This document shows, piece after piece, positions 30,462-41,211 of a DNA stretch of 64,000 nt; position 1 is the first letter of the stretch; the number at the start of each line of letters is the position of its first letter. The notes below the pieces were generated by a model. It had not been told where the DNA came from and made no database searches. It saw only the letters and a list, made by a program, of their open reading frames with translations. This stretch comes from Thermosynechococcus vestitus BP-1. Its GTDB lineage: Bacteria; Cyanobacteriota; Cyanobacteriia; Thermosynechococcales; Thermosynechococcaceae. The translations under genes were made by a program, and so were the position numbers. The stretch is from contig NC_004113.1 of NCBI RefSeq assembly GCF_000011345.1, forward strand, positions 2,461,501 to 2,525,500, read 5' to 3'.

Positions 30462-31718
30462 CTAGGGGGTCGGTCGCCGTCGCTGGAGAAATTCAGGAAT
30501 GTCCAACTTCGGTTTGGCTTCAACCTCTGGTGCAGGCGCTTCAGGAGGGGGAGATGTCGTTGCTAGGGGGCGGTTCGTCAGGGGTGTTGTCTTGGTTGTG
30601 GCACGGGTGCGGCTCATGGGTTCACCACTAAAGCCAGTGGCGATAACGGTGATTTGAACTTCCCCCTGCATTTGCGGATCAATGACAGCACCAAAGATGA
30701 TATTGGCGTTGGCATCGGCCACATTGTAAATGACGTCTGCGGCAGCATTGACTTCATGGAGACTGAGATCGGTGCCCCCTGTAATGTTAAAGACAACGCC
30801 CTTGGCACCCTCGATAGACCGCTCCAGTAGAGGTGAAGAAATGGCGCTGAGGGCAGCTTCAGTGGCCCGTGACTTTCCAGAGGCAATACCAATGCCCATC
30901 ATGGCAGAACCGGCATCAGCCATCACCGAGCGAATATCGGCAAAATCCACGTTAATCAGCCCCGGCACGTTGATAATGTCGGAAATCCCCTGAACCCCTT
31001 GGCGCAGCACATCATCAGCAACGCGAAACGCATCCTGAACCGATGTTTGCTCAGAGATGACCGAGAGAATCTTGTCATTGGGAATCACGATTAGGGTATC
31101 CACGCGACTTTGCAGTGCTTCAATCCCTTCATCGGCTTGGTTCGCTCGACGACGACCCTCAAAGGTAAAGGGGCGGGTCACCACTGCAACGGTGAGGGCT
31201 CCCTGTTCCTTGGCCACTTCCGCCACAATTGGGGCAGCGCCGGTGCCAGTGCCGCCCCCCATGCCACAGGTAATGAAAATCAAATCAGCGTCCTTGAGCG
31301 CCGCAGCCAGGTCTTCGCGGGATTCTTCGGCCGCCTTTTGACCAATGGCGGGGTTGCCACCTGCGCCAAGACCACGGGTGAGTTTCTGGCCAATTTGCAG
31401 GCAGCGGTGGGCTTGGGATTGGGCGATCGCCTGCGCATCAGTATTGACACACCAAAATTCAACACCCGCCACATTACTGGCAATCATGCGGTTTACTGCA
31501 TTGCCACCGCCACCACCGACACCAATCACTTTGATGCGTGCCGCTGAAGTTTCCACCAATTTGTCATAACTCCTTAAGACATCGGTTGGTGCGCCATGAC
31601 CATTGTCGCCAGATGCAATGGCTACCTCTCCCGAAATAAAGGACGGGGGGACTTCAGGGGGAACAGGTTCCGTAGGCCACTGTTGATCTGACTCCATAAC
31701 GCAACTGTCTTTACCCAT
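30462..31718 (-). CDS. ftsZ: Cell division protein FtsZ
   Basis: FtsZ is the tubulin-like GTPase that forms the division ring. The 418-residue protein has an N-terminal extension of about 55 residues, the [18 protein letters not shown] start of the GTPase core, the GGGTGTG tubulin signature, and [11 protein letters not shown] with the T7 loop. A Pro-rich linker follows and the extreme C-terminus [12 protein letters not shown] is the conserved peptide that binds FtsA-like partners or SepF/ZipN. A second Met at residue 8 could be the real start. Confidence 0.98.
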   Translation of the reverse strand: MGKDSCVMESDQQWPTEPVPPEVPPSFISGEVAIASGDNGHGAPTDVLRSYDKLVETSAARIKVIGVGGGGGNAVNRMIASNVAGVEFWCVNTDAQAIAQSQAHRCLQIGQKLTRGLGAGGNPAIGQKAAEESREDLAAALKDADLIFITCGMGGGTGTGAAPIVAEVAKEQGALTVAVVTRPFTFEGRRRANQADEGIEALQSRVDTLIVIPNDKILSVISEQTSVQDAFRVADDVLRQGVQGISDIINVPGLINVDFADIRSVMADAGSAMMGIGIASGKSRATEAALSAISSPLLERSIEGAKGVVFNITGGTDLSLHEVNAAADVIYNVADANANIIFGAVIDPQMQGEVQITVIATGFSGEPMSRTRATTKTTPLTNRPLATTSPPPEAPAPEVEAKPKLDIPEFLQRRRPTP

Positions 31719-31796
31719 GATAAATATGGGGCAACTATATCATGAACCCTAGCAACGGCATCGACAATCCCCCACAAAACAATCTTTATCATTCTT

Positions 31797-32642
31797 CTAA
31801 CTCAGGGGGGAGCGGGCTTTGGCCAAAAGACCGTGCTTGGGGGCAAAAATCATCGTCAGCAAAAAAATGACTGTTTGCAGAACAACAATGCAGCCCCCCG
31901 TTGACGCATCCAGATAGTAACTGATGTAGGTGCCTAGCAAACTGCCGAGACCACCCACGGCTAGGGCAATCAGTACCATGATGCCAAAGCGATCGCTTAG
32001 CAAATAGGCGGTTGCCCCCGGTGTAATGAGCATCGCCACAACGAGAATGATGCCCACGGTTTGCAGGGCCGCCACAGTGGTTAGGGACAGCAACGCCAGC
32101 AGAAGATAGTATAGCAGCGTTGTATTCAAGCCAATGGTGCGGGCATGGGTGGGGTCAAAGCAAAAGAGGATGAAGTCGCGATGCAGGAGGGCGAGCGTGA
32201 TCAATGTAATGAGGCTAACAATGACCGTTTGCCAGAGGTCGCGATCGCTAATCCCCAAGACATTCCCAAAGAGAATGTGCATTAGGTCAACGCTACTGGC
32301 GGTCTTCGAGAGCAACACCAACCCCAAGGCAAAAAAGCCCGTAAACACCAAGCCAATAACGGTATCCTCCTTCACCCTTGTTTGCTGCTGAATGAAACCA
32401 ATCAGGGTCACGGCCATCAAACCAAAGACAAAAGCTCCCAAAGCAAAGGGTAACCCTAGCCAGTAGGCCAAAACCACACCAGGTAAGACCGCATGGGACA
32501 CAGCATCCCCCATCAGTGCCCAGCCTTTCAGGGTCAAAAAACAAGACAATACAGCACAAACGCAGCCCACAAGGGTGCTTACTCCCAGTGCTTTGACCAT
32601 AAAGGCGTGTTGCAGTGGCTCCAATAGCCAAGTGATCATCAT
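31797..32642 (-). CDS. Metal (manganese/zinc-type) ABC transporter permease, MntB-like
   Basis: The 281-residue protein has about eight membrane segments and the ABC-3 family signatures: [27 protein letters not shown]-type loop seen as MHILFGNVLG, and GIILVVAMLITPGATAYLLSD. It most resembles MntB, the manganese permease, over ZnuB. The true start is the ATG at 32642 (or 32639); a longer frame upstream runs into the divergent gene. No ATPase or binding-protein gene adjoins it, so partners must lie elsewhere. Confidence 0.87.
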   Translation of the reverse strand: MMITWLLEPLQHAFMVKALGVSTLVGCVCAVLSCFLTLKGWALMGDAVSHAVLPGVVLAYWLGLPFALGAFVFGLMAVTLIGFIQQQTRVKEDTVIGLVFTGFFALGLVLLSKTASSVDLMHILFGNVLGISDRDLWQTVIVSLITLITLALLHRDFILFCFDPTHARTIGLNTTLLYYLLLALLSLTTVAALQTVGIILVVAMLITPGATAYLLSDRFGIMVLIALAVGGLGSLLGTYISYYLDASTGGCIVVLQTVIFLLTMIFAPKHGLLAKARSPLS

Positions 32643-32703
32643 CTGTCCTCTATCCCTGAAAAGTATGATAAGGTGCTGCCAGTACAGTCGGAGCGCGGTT
32701 CTG
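32643..32703. promoter_or_regulatory. Divergent promoter region, mntB-like / VTE6-like
   Basis: Both genes share 61 bases. The palindrome-like TATGATA near 32665 reads TATGAT forward and TATCAT in reverse, so it could serve as -10 in both directions. No strong -35 is visible either way. Confidence 0.3.
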
Positions 32704-33456
32704 GTGGATGGCATCCTGTTACTGAACCCTTGGTGGATGGGTGTTTTGCTCAATACTCTCCTTGGGGCGATCGCCCTTCTGACGCGACAAAAATTACTCA
32801 CCCCCGCAGGACTCTTCCATGCATGGCTCCTCGGCGTGCTCATTTGGGGCACCTTAAGCTGGCAAGGCTATCTGATTGTCATGGTCTATTTCCTTGTCGG
32901 TTCAGCCGTCACCCGCCTTGGTATGGCCGAAAAAGAGGCCGCTGGTATTGCGGAAAAACGCTCAGGGGCACGTGGACCCGAGAATGTCTGGGGATCGGCT
33001 TTTACAGGTACTGTCTGCGCACTCCTTCTGGTTTTACTTCCCCAATGGCGGCAGTTATTCTTAGTGGGGTTTGTTGCCAGTTTTAGTACTAAGCTGTCGG
33101 ACACCTGTGCCAGTGAAGTGGGCAAAGCCTACGGCCAGCGCACGTTTCTGATCACGACATTGCAAGCGGTGCCGCGGGGAACTGAAGGTGCCGTGAGCTT
33201 AGAGGGAACACTAGCAGGGCTAGTTGGTGCAACTGTAATTGCTCTGCTAGGCTGGAGTCTGGGCTTGATGGGGGCGATCACCATTCCCATTTGCATTCTT
33301 GCTGCTTTCTTTGCCAATGTTGTGGAGAGTCTAGTGGGAGCAACGCTTCAGGGACGCTACCCTTGGCTCAGTAATGAACTGGTCAATGGTATTAACACCA
33401 CAGTCGGTGCTGGCCTCGCAATGGGGGCGATCGCTCTTTTGCGCCTTGGTGTCTAG
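32704..33456 (+). CDS. DUF92/VTE6-type membrane protein, probable phytyl-phosphate kinase
   Basis: This 250-residue protein with about six membrane segments matches the DUF92/TIGR00297 family: FSTKLSDTCASEVGKAYGQR and LEGTLAGLVGA are its signature loops, together with LVNGINTTVGA near the end. The plant VTE6 and a Synechocystis member phosphorylate phytyl phosphate to phytyl diphosphate for tocopherol and phylloquinone synthesis. I transfer that role by family. The start is likely the GTG at 32704 (GGAG upstream). menG, a phylloquinone gene, lies in the same window but far off. Confidence 0.75.
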   Translation: MDGILLLNPWWMGVLLNTLLGAIALLTRQKLLTPAGLFHAWLLGVLIWGTLSWQGYLIVMVYFLVGSAVTRLGMAEKEAAGIAEKRSGARGPENVWGSAFTGTVCALLLVLLPQWRQLFLVGFVASFSTKLSDTCASEVGKAYGQRTFLITTLQAVPRGTEGAVSLEGTLAGLVGATVIALLGWSLGLMGAITIPICILAAFFANVVESLVGATLQGRYPWLSNELVNGINTTVGAGLAMGAIALLRLGV

Positions 33457-33466
33457 TGAACTTTTG

Positions 33467-34560
33467 TTATTGAGCAGCAGGTAATCTCTTGAGGCAGAAG
33501 TGTTGAATCCTGCAACAAAACTTAACATTATAAGTGACGAGTTGCTCTGGCTGCCAATCAAAGCGCCAATGCACTATCGAGCACCGACCACTGAGTTCGA
33601 GTTGAAAATATCGCAATTTATCTAATAGCTTCCTCCCAAAGTATTTAGGTGCATCCACTAGCTCTAAAATTAAATATGTAATTAAAACCATATAAATCTG
33701 ATTCACCACTTCCTTCAAGCTCTTCGTAATCAGTCTGTCTAAGGATAAATGCATCTTCAGAAATTTCCATAGATTCTCAATCGCCCACCGATGCCGATAT
33801 AGTTGACTCACTTCTTCATCTCTCAGATGCTTTAGATTCGTCGCAAGACAAAACTCCGTTTGATTCTCGTCATAAAATTGAGCCACTCGATATCTATGAT
33901 GATTGAACTTCATTTTCATGTTATTCTTGATACGTACAACAATAAACAGTTCCTCTCACTCAGTTGCTCTAAAAATTTCCAACTCGCAAACCCTCTATCC
34001 ATGACAACAAAAGCATTCTCAGAGATCATTCCTAGAATCTCCTCTTGAAAGGTCAGGTCATGTCTCTCCCCCAAAAGAAATCACCGCTTTACCCAGAATA
34101 TTCGCTGTTAAATAAATCCTGTAATTAACTTCACTCGATGATATTGATAGAAACACAAGAGTTGACTGGTCAGGCTAATGACACTTGAATCGATAGGAAA
34201 TATCATCGGCCTGGGAGAATGATGTCTCTTTTGTGCTTAAGACATCAGATGAGTGTAAATCCTTTCGAATAAGCTGGTGTCCTGAGTTTTGTTGGCTTTC
34301 GAAAAAGTGGAGATGTCTACTGTAATTCCTGAATGATTTAAGCAATAAAATAAGGCTCTCATGCTGGTTAACCGTTAGTCGAGGATGTAGGTCAAGCAGA
34401 TTTTGAAGAACAATTGAGAGTTCAGGACAGGGTAGTCACACGGGCTGAGCCGATTGAGAATAGACTTGACAACAGTTGCAAAAGATGCAAAGTAAGTTGA
34501 TATTCTTTCTTCTTCTAAGGGAAGACCGCAACATTTCTTTCTTTTTTAGCCTCTTAATCT
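33467..34560 (-). pseudogene. Degenerate IS4-like transposase
   Basis: Fragments in several minus-strand frames add up to a DDE transposase. They are PIDSSVISLTSQLLCFYQYH (first Asp), VVMDRGFASWKF (second Asp), a frameshift near 33930, and an open 150-codon tail 33467-33919 with LYRHRWAIENLWKFLKM, the YREK-type motif with the catalytic Glu. At least one stop (near 34110) and the frameshift break it. It begins ten bases after the VTE6-like stop. Terminal repeats were not resolved, so the outer ends are approximate. Confidence 0.8.
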
Positions 34561-34793
34561 ATCTTTCAACACTTCTGGGAGAGAATAATTAATTTAATAT
34601 TATTTACAGGAAGTTGCTGGATGCCCGATCTCCGCCTGGCTTTCTTTTGGAAGATGCCTGATGTCAGTGTTTTCCAGTCGCTATGGCATTGTTGTCTACA
34701 CAGTGTGCTTGTTGCAATACGCATGGAAACTGAGCAAAATCTCATACCCTAAAATTACCGCCACCTTTCTATAGTCAACTTTTATCTTGGTAG

Positions 34794-35720
34794 ATGTTTT
34801 CGATGTCTGAGTTTCAACTGACCACGCCGGTTGCCTTCATCATCTTCAACCGGCCCGATACAACCAAGCGGGTGTTTGACGAAATCGCCAAGGCTAAGCC
34901 ACCAAAGTTACTGGTGGTAGCCGATGGCCCTCGCGTTGATCGGCAAGGTGAGGCCGACAAAGTTGCCGCTGCGCGCGCCGTCATCAATTGCGTGAATTGG
35001 GAGTGCGAAGTGCTGACGAATTTCTCTGAAACAAACTTGGGTCTCAGGCAGCGCGTCTCCAGCGGAATCGACTGGGTGTTTGCACAGGTGGAAGAAGCTA
35101 TTATTCTCGAAGACGATTGCCTACCCGACCCGACTTTTTTCCGTTTTTGTCAGGAACTACTGGAACACTATCGCCACGACCAACGCATCGGCATGATTAG
35201 CGGCAACAACTTCCAGTTCGGGCGCCGCCGTAATCGCGATAGTTATTACTTTTCGAAATATACCCATATCTGGGGTTGGGCTACTTGGCGTGACCGGTGG
35301 GTCGGTAGCTACGACGTCGCGATGTCCAAATGGCCGCGCATCCGCGACGAAGGCTGGCTAATAGATATGGTGGGCAATGCACGGGAAGCACGTTACTGGG
35401 AAAACATTTTTGAACAGGTATATTGCGGTAAAATTAACAGTTGGGCTTACCAGTGGACTTTTGCGAATTGGGTTGAGGGTCGGCTAACCATCCTACCAGC
35501 AACAAACCTGATCTCGAATATCGGTTTCGGTTCTGATGCTACTCATACGAACGGGACAAGCGAATTGGCCAATATGGCTCGTGTGCCGATGAATTTTCCT
35601 TTGGTGCATCCTGTGGGAGTAATCAGGAATAACCAGGCCGATAGGTTCAGCTATATCAAATGTTTTCAGCAACCATTTGTTAAGCGTGTTTTCAATAAAC
35701 TCGCCAGGTTGCTTCGATGA
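34794..35720 (+). CDS. Glycosyltransferase (HlpA-like, GT-A fold)
   Basis: The 308-residue protein begins PVAFIIFNRPDTTKRVFDEI, typical of GT2-like enzymes annotated as hemolytic-protein-HlpA-like. It has a DXD-type metal motif in ILEDDCLPD (about residue 102) and an HIWGWATWRDRW acceptor-side block. It probably adds a sugar to a surface polysaccharide. Its stop overlaps ATGA with a truncated downstream start, showing it once belonged to a longer operon. Base composition and the scarcity of HIP1 sites differ from the core genome around it. Confidence 0.85.
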   Translation: MFSMSEFQLTTPVAFIIFNRPDTTKRVFDEIAKAKPPKLLVVADGPRVDRQGEADKVAAARAVINCVNWECEVLTNFSETNLGLRQRVSSGIDWVFAQVEEAIILEDDCLPDPTFFRFCQELLEHYRHDQRIGMISGNNFQFGRRRNRDSYYFSKYTHIWGWATWRDRWVGSYDVAMSKWPRIRDEGWLIDMVGNAREARYWENIFEQVYCGKINSWAYQWTFANWVEGRLTILPATNLISNIGFGSDATHTNGTSELANMARVPMNFPLVHPVGVIRNNQADRFSYIKCFQQPFVKRVFNKLARLLR

Positions 35721-35785
35721 CAGTTTCGAGTAAAAGATGGTTTCGATTAAAAATCAAGCGGCGGTGTGACGCGCTATCATTTTAA
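35717..35785 (+). pseudogene. Truncated gene start coupled to the glycosyltransferase
   Basis: An ATG overlapping the glycosyltransferase stop (ATGA) opens MTVSSKRWFRLKIKRRCDA, then stops after 22 codons. A translationally coupled start followed at once by a stop looks like the first few codons of a gene whose body was deleted. Confidence 0.35.
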
Positions 35786-35966
35786 CGGGACGATGGTGCT
35801 CGATTTTGTCTAAAAGTATTCTCAAAAAACTTATAGTATAATGCGAAGAAACCTCCACTGTACAATCTTGATAAGTTGGAACATTCTCTTTGATGTTTAC
35901 GCTTGTTACACTTGTCTCCGAAGAATAATAAGCAGGCTCTAGCATATGATTAGCGAGTGATGCTGC

Positions 35967-36770
35967 ATGTATAAAGTTAATCTTGGTTGTGGATCTGTTT
36001 TTGTCGATTCACCCGATTGGTTGAATCTGGATTACGTGTCTTATTCTCCTGCAGTGCGTAAAGCCAATCTGCTGTCAAGGCTTCCGCTGCCGGATGGCAC
36101 GGCAACATTGGTCTATTCCTCACATTTTTTTGAGCACGTGCCACGGGCAATGGTGAGCGGGTTGCTCCGTGAATGCTTTCGTGTGTTGCAACCGGGAGGA
36201 GTGCTAAGACTGGTGGTGCCCGATCTTGAGAATATGGTGCGTGAATACCTGGCTAGGCGCGAGTCGAGACAACATGCCAAGGCGGATTTTGTGGTGTTCG
36301 AACTCATTGATCAATGTGTTCGCAGTGAGCCGGGTGGCGAGTTGGGACGGTTTTATCGACAGATTATTTTGCAAGAAGAGAGATGTAGCGAGATGATTGA
36401 ATATGTTCGTCGGCGGACAGGGGAAGATTTGCCGGCAATTGCAATTGCAAACCGGCAGGGAAACTACAGTCCGCGGCGTTTTATCGGTGTGCTCTGGGGG
36501 CATGTTGTACGCGCCTGGATCCAGCTCTGGTGCCTTTGCGCTACCAGCAGCCTTTTGTACCTAGAATGTCAGCTTTGCGGCAGTGGGTGAACGCCATCAG
36601 TGGTTGTAGGATTTCCATCTGTTAAAGACCGCACTCGAAGCTGTGGGATTCCTCGATGTCCAACGACGCAGCGCCAGCGCTGCCGCCGACTTTCTGTTCT
36701 AGGCCTTTTACCTGGATCGGTTGGCTTGCTCCACAAACGAGAACAGCTGTTCTTCGTAGAAGATTGGATG
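35967..36770 (+). pseudogene. SAM-dependent methyltransferase with frameshifted C-terminus
   Basis: The open part (35967-36590, 207 codons) is a class I methyltransferase: KVNLGCGSVFVDSPDWLNLD (SAM motif I), LVYSSHFFEHVPR and RVLQPGGVLRLVVPDLE. Past about 36480 the family sequence continues in other frames: EAVGFLDVQRRSAS near 36640 and LFFVEDWMPD near 36750. So the C-terminus is broken by at least two shifts. The N-terminal SAM site is intact, and the 207-residue product may or may not fold. It belongs to the glycan island. Confidence 0.75.
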
Positions 36771-36807
36771 CCTGATTCGCGCCGACGACAGCGATTTCAC
36801 ATACCAA

Positions 36808-37674
36808 ATGGAGGCTCAATGGATGGAACTTACAAAGTGGATATCGCCAGATGATTTGGTATTCCTTTCTGCAGAAGAGCGTCATTGGTTGGGTGAAGTT
36901 TTCAGTCGCTTTTCAGGTTTTCCGAATTTGGATCAGATTTGGAGTTTGATCGATGATGTATGGAAGATTTTCGGCTGTGATCCTGAGGTAATGGATGAGC
37001 GAATTTCGGCATTTTATAGTCACCCCGTCTGGTTGTTGAATGGCTTGTTTATTGAACAGCATTTGGAAAGCTTGGCAAACAGAGAGGAATTTAGCAATTG
37101 GGTAGCGAAACAGGCGCCGCAGCGTGTAGCAGACTTCGGTGGAGGTTTTGGAACCTTGGCACGCATGATCGGACAAAAGCTACGTGATATAACAGTTGAA
37201 GTGATTGAGCCACATCCTCATCCGTTGGCTATTGCACGAGCGGAGAAAACTCCTAATGTTCGCTATCAAAAAAAACTTATCGAGCAGTATGATGTAATCG
37301 TAGCCACTGATGTTTTTGAACATGTATTTGACCCTTTGCAACTAGTTTATGATACGGCACAATGCCTATGCATTGGTGGGAAGTACTTGATTGCAAATTG
37401 TTTTTTTCCGGTGATTCTTTGTCACTTACCGCAAACTTTCCACTTACGTTATTCGTGGGATGCGGCAATGAAAGCAATGGGGCTTGATCCATCTGATAAA
37501 GTCGCATATGGACGGGCATACATTCGGCGGGGAGAGTTAAATCTCGAAGCGGCACGTCAAGTCGAACGATATTCGATAGCAATGTGGCAATATAACAGAT
37601 TTCTGCCTGGTAGACTGGCACGGCCCATGACGCGTGTTTTGTTGTTTCTTCTTAATCGTGGAGCTAAGCCATGA
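36808..37674 (+). CDS. Class I SAM-dependent methyltransferase
   Basis: The 288-residue protein has a 100-residue N-terminal helical part and then a methyltransferase core: RVADFGGGFGTLARMIG (motif I), VEVIEPHPHPLAIARA (acidic motif-II residue), and YDVIVATDVFEHVFDPL (motif IV). The substrate is unknown; the neighbours suggest a sugar or lipid-linked glycan. Its stop overlaps the next ATG (ATGA). A second in-frame Met lies at 36823. It is AT-richer than the core genes. Confidence 0.82.
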   Translation: MEAQWMELTKWISPDDLVFLSAEERHWLGEVFSRFSGFPNLDQIWSLIDDVWKIFGCDPEVMDERISAFYSHPVWLLNGLFIEQHLESLANREEFSNWVAKQAPQRVADFGGGFGTLARMIGQKLRDITVEVIEPHPHPLAIARAEKTPNVRYQKKLIEQYDVIVATDVFEHVFDPLQLVYDTAQCLCIGGKYLIANCFFPVILCHLPQTFHLRYSWDAAMKAMGLDPSDKVAYGRAYIRRGELNLEAARQVERYSIAMWQYNRFLPGRLARPMTRVLLFLLNRGAKP

Positions 37675-38918
37675 AGGTCTATCACCTCAACCATTTTGAT
37701 ATCATCGGTGGTGCGGCGCGTGCGGCCTACCGCATCCACCACGCCTTGCGAGAGGTGGGGGTAGACTCCACCCTTCTCGTCGATGTTGGGATGTCTGGGG
37801 ATTGGACAGTCCAGGGGCCAACTACAAAGTTCGGGAAAGCGCTGGCCAGGCTTCGCCCGGCAATGGTTCAACTCTTGTTGAAATCGGTGTTCAAGACAGG
37901 AAATCCGAGCCCGCATTCGCCAGCCTTGCTTCCCTCTGGTCGAGTAGCAGCTTTAAACCAAAGCGATGTGGACATAGTGCATTTGCACTGGGTTCAGGGG
38001 GAGATGTTGTCGATTGCCGACATTGGCCGGTTACGCAAACCGGTGGTCTGGACCCTTCATGACATGTGGGCATTCTGCGGTGCTGAGCACTACGCTGAGG
38101 ATTGTCGCTGGCGGCAGGGCTATTGCCGTGATAACCAGCGCAGTGATGAGTCTGGATTTGATCTCAATCGCTGGACATGGTTATGCAAGTGCAAGCATTG
38201 GAAAAAACCAATGCAGATCGTAACACCTAGCCGTTGGTTGGCCCAGTGTGTGCGTGAGAGTGCCCTGATGCGCGACTGGCCAGTAAGCGTAATCCCCAAT
38301 CCAATCAATACCGAGCGCTGGCAGCCCGTGGAAGCCAAGCTCGCGCGATCGCTGCTGGGCTTTCCCCAAGATGTACCGCTAGTGCTTTTTGGGGCTATTG
38401 CCGGTGGTAAAGATCCCCGTAAGGGTTTTGATCTGTTGCTTGCTGCGCTTCACCATCTTCATGGTCAAGTTGCCGATCTGCAGTTGGTAGTCTTTGGCGA
38501 GCACCGACCGAAAAATCCCCCAGACTTGGGTTTTCCAATTCACTACACCGGTCATCTGCACGATGACCTGACTCTGCGTATATTGTATAGCGCGGCTGAT
38601 GTAATGGTAGTTCCATCTCGGCAAGAAGCATTCGGGCAGACAGCATCGGAATCGCATGCATGCGGTACCCCCGTTGTTGCCTTCAATACCAGTGGTTTGC
38701 CAGATATCGTCAAGCACGAGGAGACAGGTTACCTGGCCAAACCATTTGATCCAGAGGATCTTGCGCGGGGCATTGAATGGGTGCTGTCAGACTCGGTGCG
38801 CCGCGCGCAGCTCAGAAAAAATGCCCGGGCACGGGCAGAACAATGCTTCGCTAGTCAACTAGTGGCAACGCAATATCGTCAGGTATATGAGTCCGTGATG
38901 AATGGTGTTGTTATTTAG
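37671..38918 (+). CDS. Family 4 glycosyltransferase
   Basis: The 415-residue GT-B enzyme starts MKVYHLNHFDIIGGAARAAY and has the N-terminal HLHWVQGEM and TLHDMWAFCGAEHY acceptor motifs seen in WcaI/colanic-acid-type enzymes. Its C-terminal nucleotide-sugar half carries VVPSRQEAFGQTASESHACG (the E-x7-E motif) and GTPVVAFNTSGLPDIV. It should transfer a sugar during extracellular polysaccharide or O-antigen synthesis at the cytoplasmic face. It overlaps the preceding methyltransferase by four bases. Confidence 0.9.
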   Translation: MKVYHLNHFDIIGGAARAAYRIHHALREVGVDSTLLVDVGMSGDWTVQGPTTKFGKALARLRPAMVQLLLKSVFKTGNPSPHSPALLPSGRVAALNQSDVDIVHLHWVQGEMLSIADIGRLRKPVVWTLHDMWAFCGAEHYAEDCRWRQGYCRDNQRSDESGFDLNRWTWLCKCKHWKKPMQIVTPSRWLAQCVRESALMRDWPVSVIPNPINTERWQPVEAKLARSLLGFPQDVPLVLFGAIAGGKDPRKGFDLLLAALHHLHGQVADLQLVVFGEHRPKNPPDLGFPIHYTGHLHDDLTLRILYSAADVMVVPSRQEAFGQTASESHACGTPVVAFNTSGLPDIVKHEETGYLAKPFDPEDLARGIEWVLSDSVRRAQLRKNARARAEQCFASQLVATQYRQVYESVMNGVVI

Positions 38919-38929
38919 GTGCCCGCGCC

Positions 38930-39052
38930 ATGACAAATCATCCTGAGATTTTGGCTGCACTCATCAACGAAGAAATTAGACCGCCAGCAGCAAGACCGGC
39001 AATCAAGAAGCGACATTTGAGGAACGCCAGTACTAACATTAGCCAGCATTAG
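38930..39052 (+). pseudogene. Short truncated reading frame after the glycosyltransferase
   Basis: An ATG 12 bases after the glycosyltransferase stop opens MTNHPEILAALINEEIRPPA and stops after 40 codons. It looks like another operon gene cut off by deletion, though a real small protein is possible. I do not recognise it. Confidence 0.3.
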
Positions 39053-39420
39053 CCAGAGGCCTTTGGCTTGATGGAAAACTTGGTAGCACTGGCAACTCGG
39101 CTTACTTCCTCAGAATAAATTGGGTGGGATGGAGGAAGCAGCGGTAGCAGGACAGCACCAGTAGGGCTTGCTGAGCCGGAACGCAGGACAACCCAAACAA
39201 CTCAAGCAACCTAGGAAGGAACTGATTGCCATCCAGTTACACTCTTACTATTGAGCATCCAAGGTCAACTGCACGATCCCTCTCGCCTCAAGCCGCCAAA
39301 TCAGCGGAATCTAACCCCTGATCCCAACCACTAGAAAAGTGATCGGCATACACCACCTTTCTGAACCGGATCAAGGAGATTGTTCAGCATTGCCAATCCT
39401 TTGCAGGCTGAGGGGAGCCT
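39053..39420. other. Non-coding stretch at the island's right border
   Basis: I see no gene, RNA or repeat here. It has short open frames only. It probably contains the deletion scar where the glycan island meets core DNA, ending directly at the ahcY stop. A weak hairpin, AGGCT/AGCCT, near 39406-39421 lacks a T-run. Confidence 0.4.
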
Positions 39421-40743
<1,323 letters not shown>

Positions 40744-40749
40744 TTATAC
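40744..40749 (-). promoter_or_regulatory. Candidate -10 box of ahcY
   Basis: The minus strand reads TATAAT, 33 bases before the ahcY start. The -35 region is weak, and the short leader leaves no room for a SAH riboswitch. Confidence 0.45.
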
Positions 40750-40760
40750 GCAAGAATTAC

Positions 40761-41141
40761 CTAGGGGGAATTTTTCCGCAAGGCCCAACTGGTAACCGTA
40801 CCACCGGGAACAATGGGCAAATTCACGGTGGCAATTTCCAAAAGATGACCCTTGCGATTGCGAAACTGAAAGGTGCAGATATCCACCCCCACCAGTTGGC
40901 AGCCCATCAGTTCGCTATAGCCCTGACTGAGCAGATAGGCCACCGTCGGCGTCGTTGTTGTCGGATTCACCATTGCTGGATTGACCACGGGTTGCCAACC
41001 ACGCTCAATGAGACGTCGACGAACATCGGCATAGCTCATGCCTTGGCGTAAACGCGGTACCCGCTGGGCAAGGGCACTCGGCCCAAAACCAACGCCTGCT
41101 GCCAGTAAACTAAGGGCAATGATGCGTTTGAGGAATACCAT
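40761..41141 (-). CDS. Small exported hypothetical protein
   Basis: The 126-residue protein has a signal peptide (MVFLKRIIALSLLAAGVGF to ALA-QR). Its mature part begins RVPRLRQGMSYADVRRRLIE, a pattern I have seen repeatedly in small exported cyanobacterial proteins. Two cysteines (GCQLVGVDICTFQF) may pair. Function is unknown. It lies 51 bases upstream of ahcY on the same strand, but the -10 box between them suggests separate transcription. Confidence 0.65.
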   Translation of the reverse strand: MVFLKRIIALSLLAAGVGFGPSALAQRVPRLRQGMSYADVRRRLIERGWQPVVNPAMVNPTTTTPTVAYLLSQGYSELMGCQLVGVDICTFQFRNRKGHLLEIATVNLPIVPGGTVTSWALRKNSP

Positions 41142-41211
41142 AGGAATTGGTGGTTAGATGCCAACGGCTATACGCTGTAACGGTCAGGTTCATGCAGGTT
41201 TGACGGTGGAC

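Noticed and set aside
35754-35945. 63-codon minus-strand frame between the glycosyltransferase and methyltransferase
   Set aside because: No known motif, no good ribosome-binding site, and it lies in decayed DNA.
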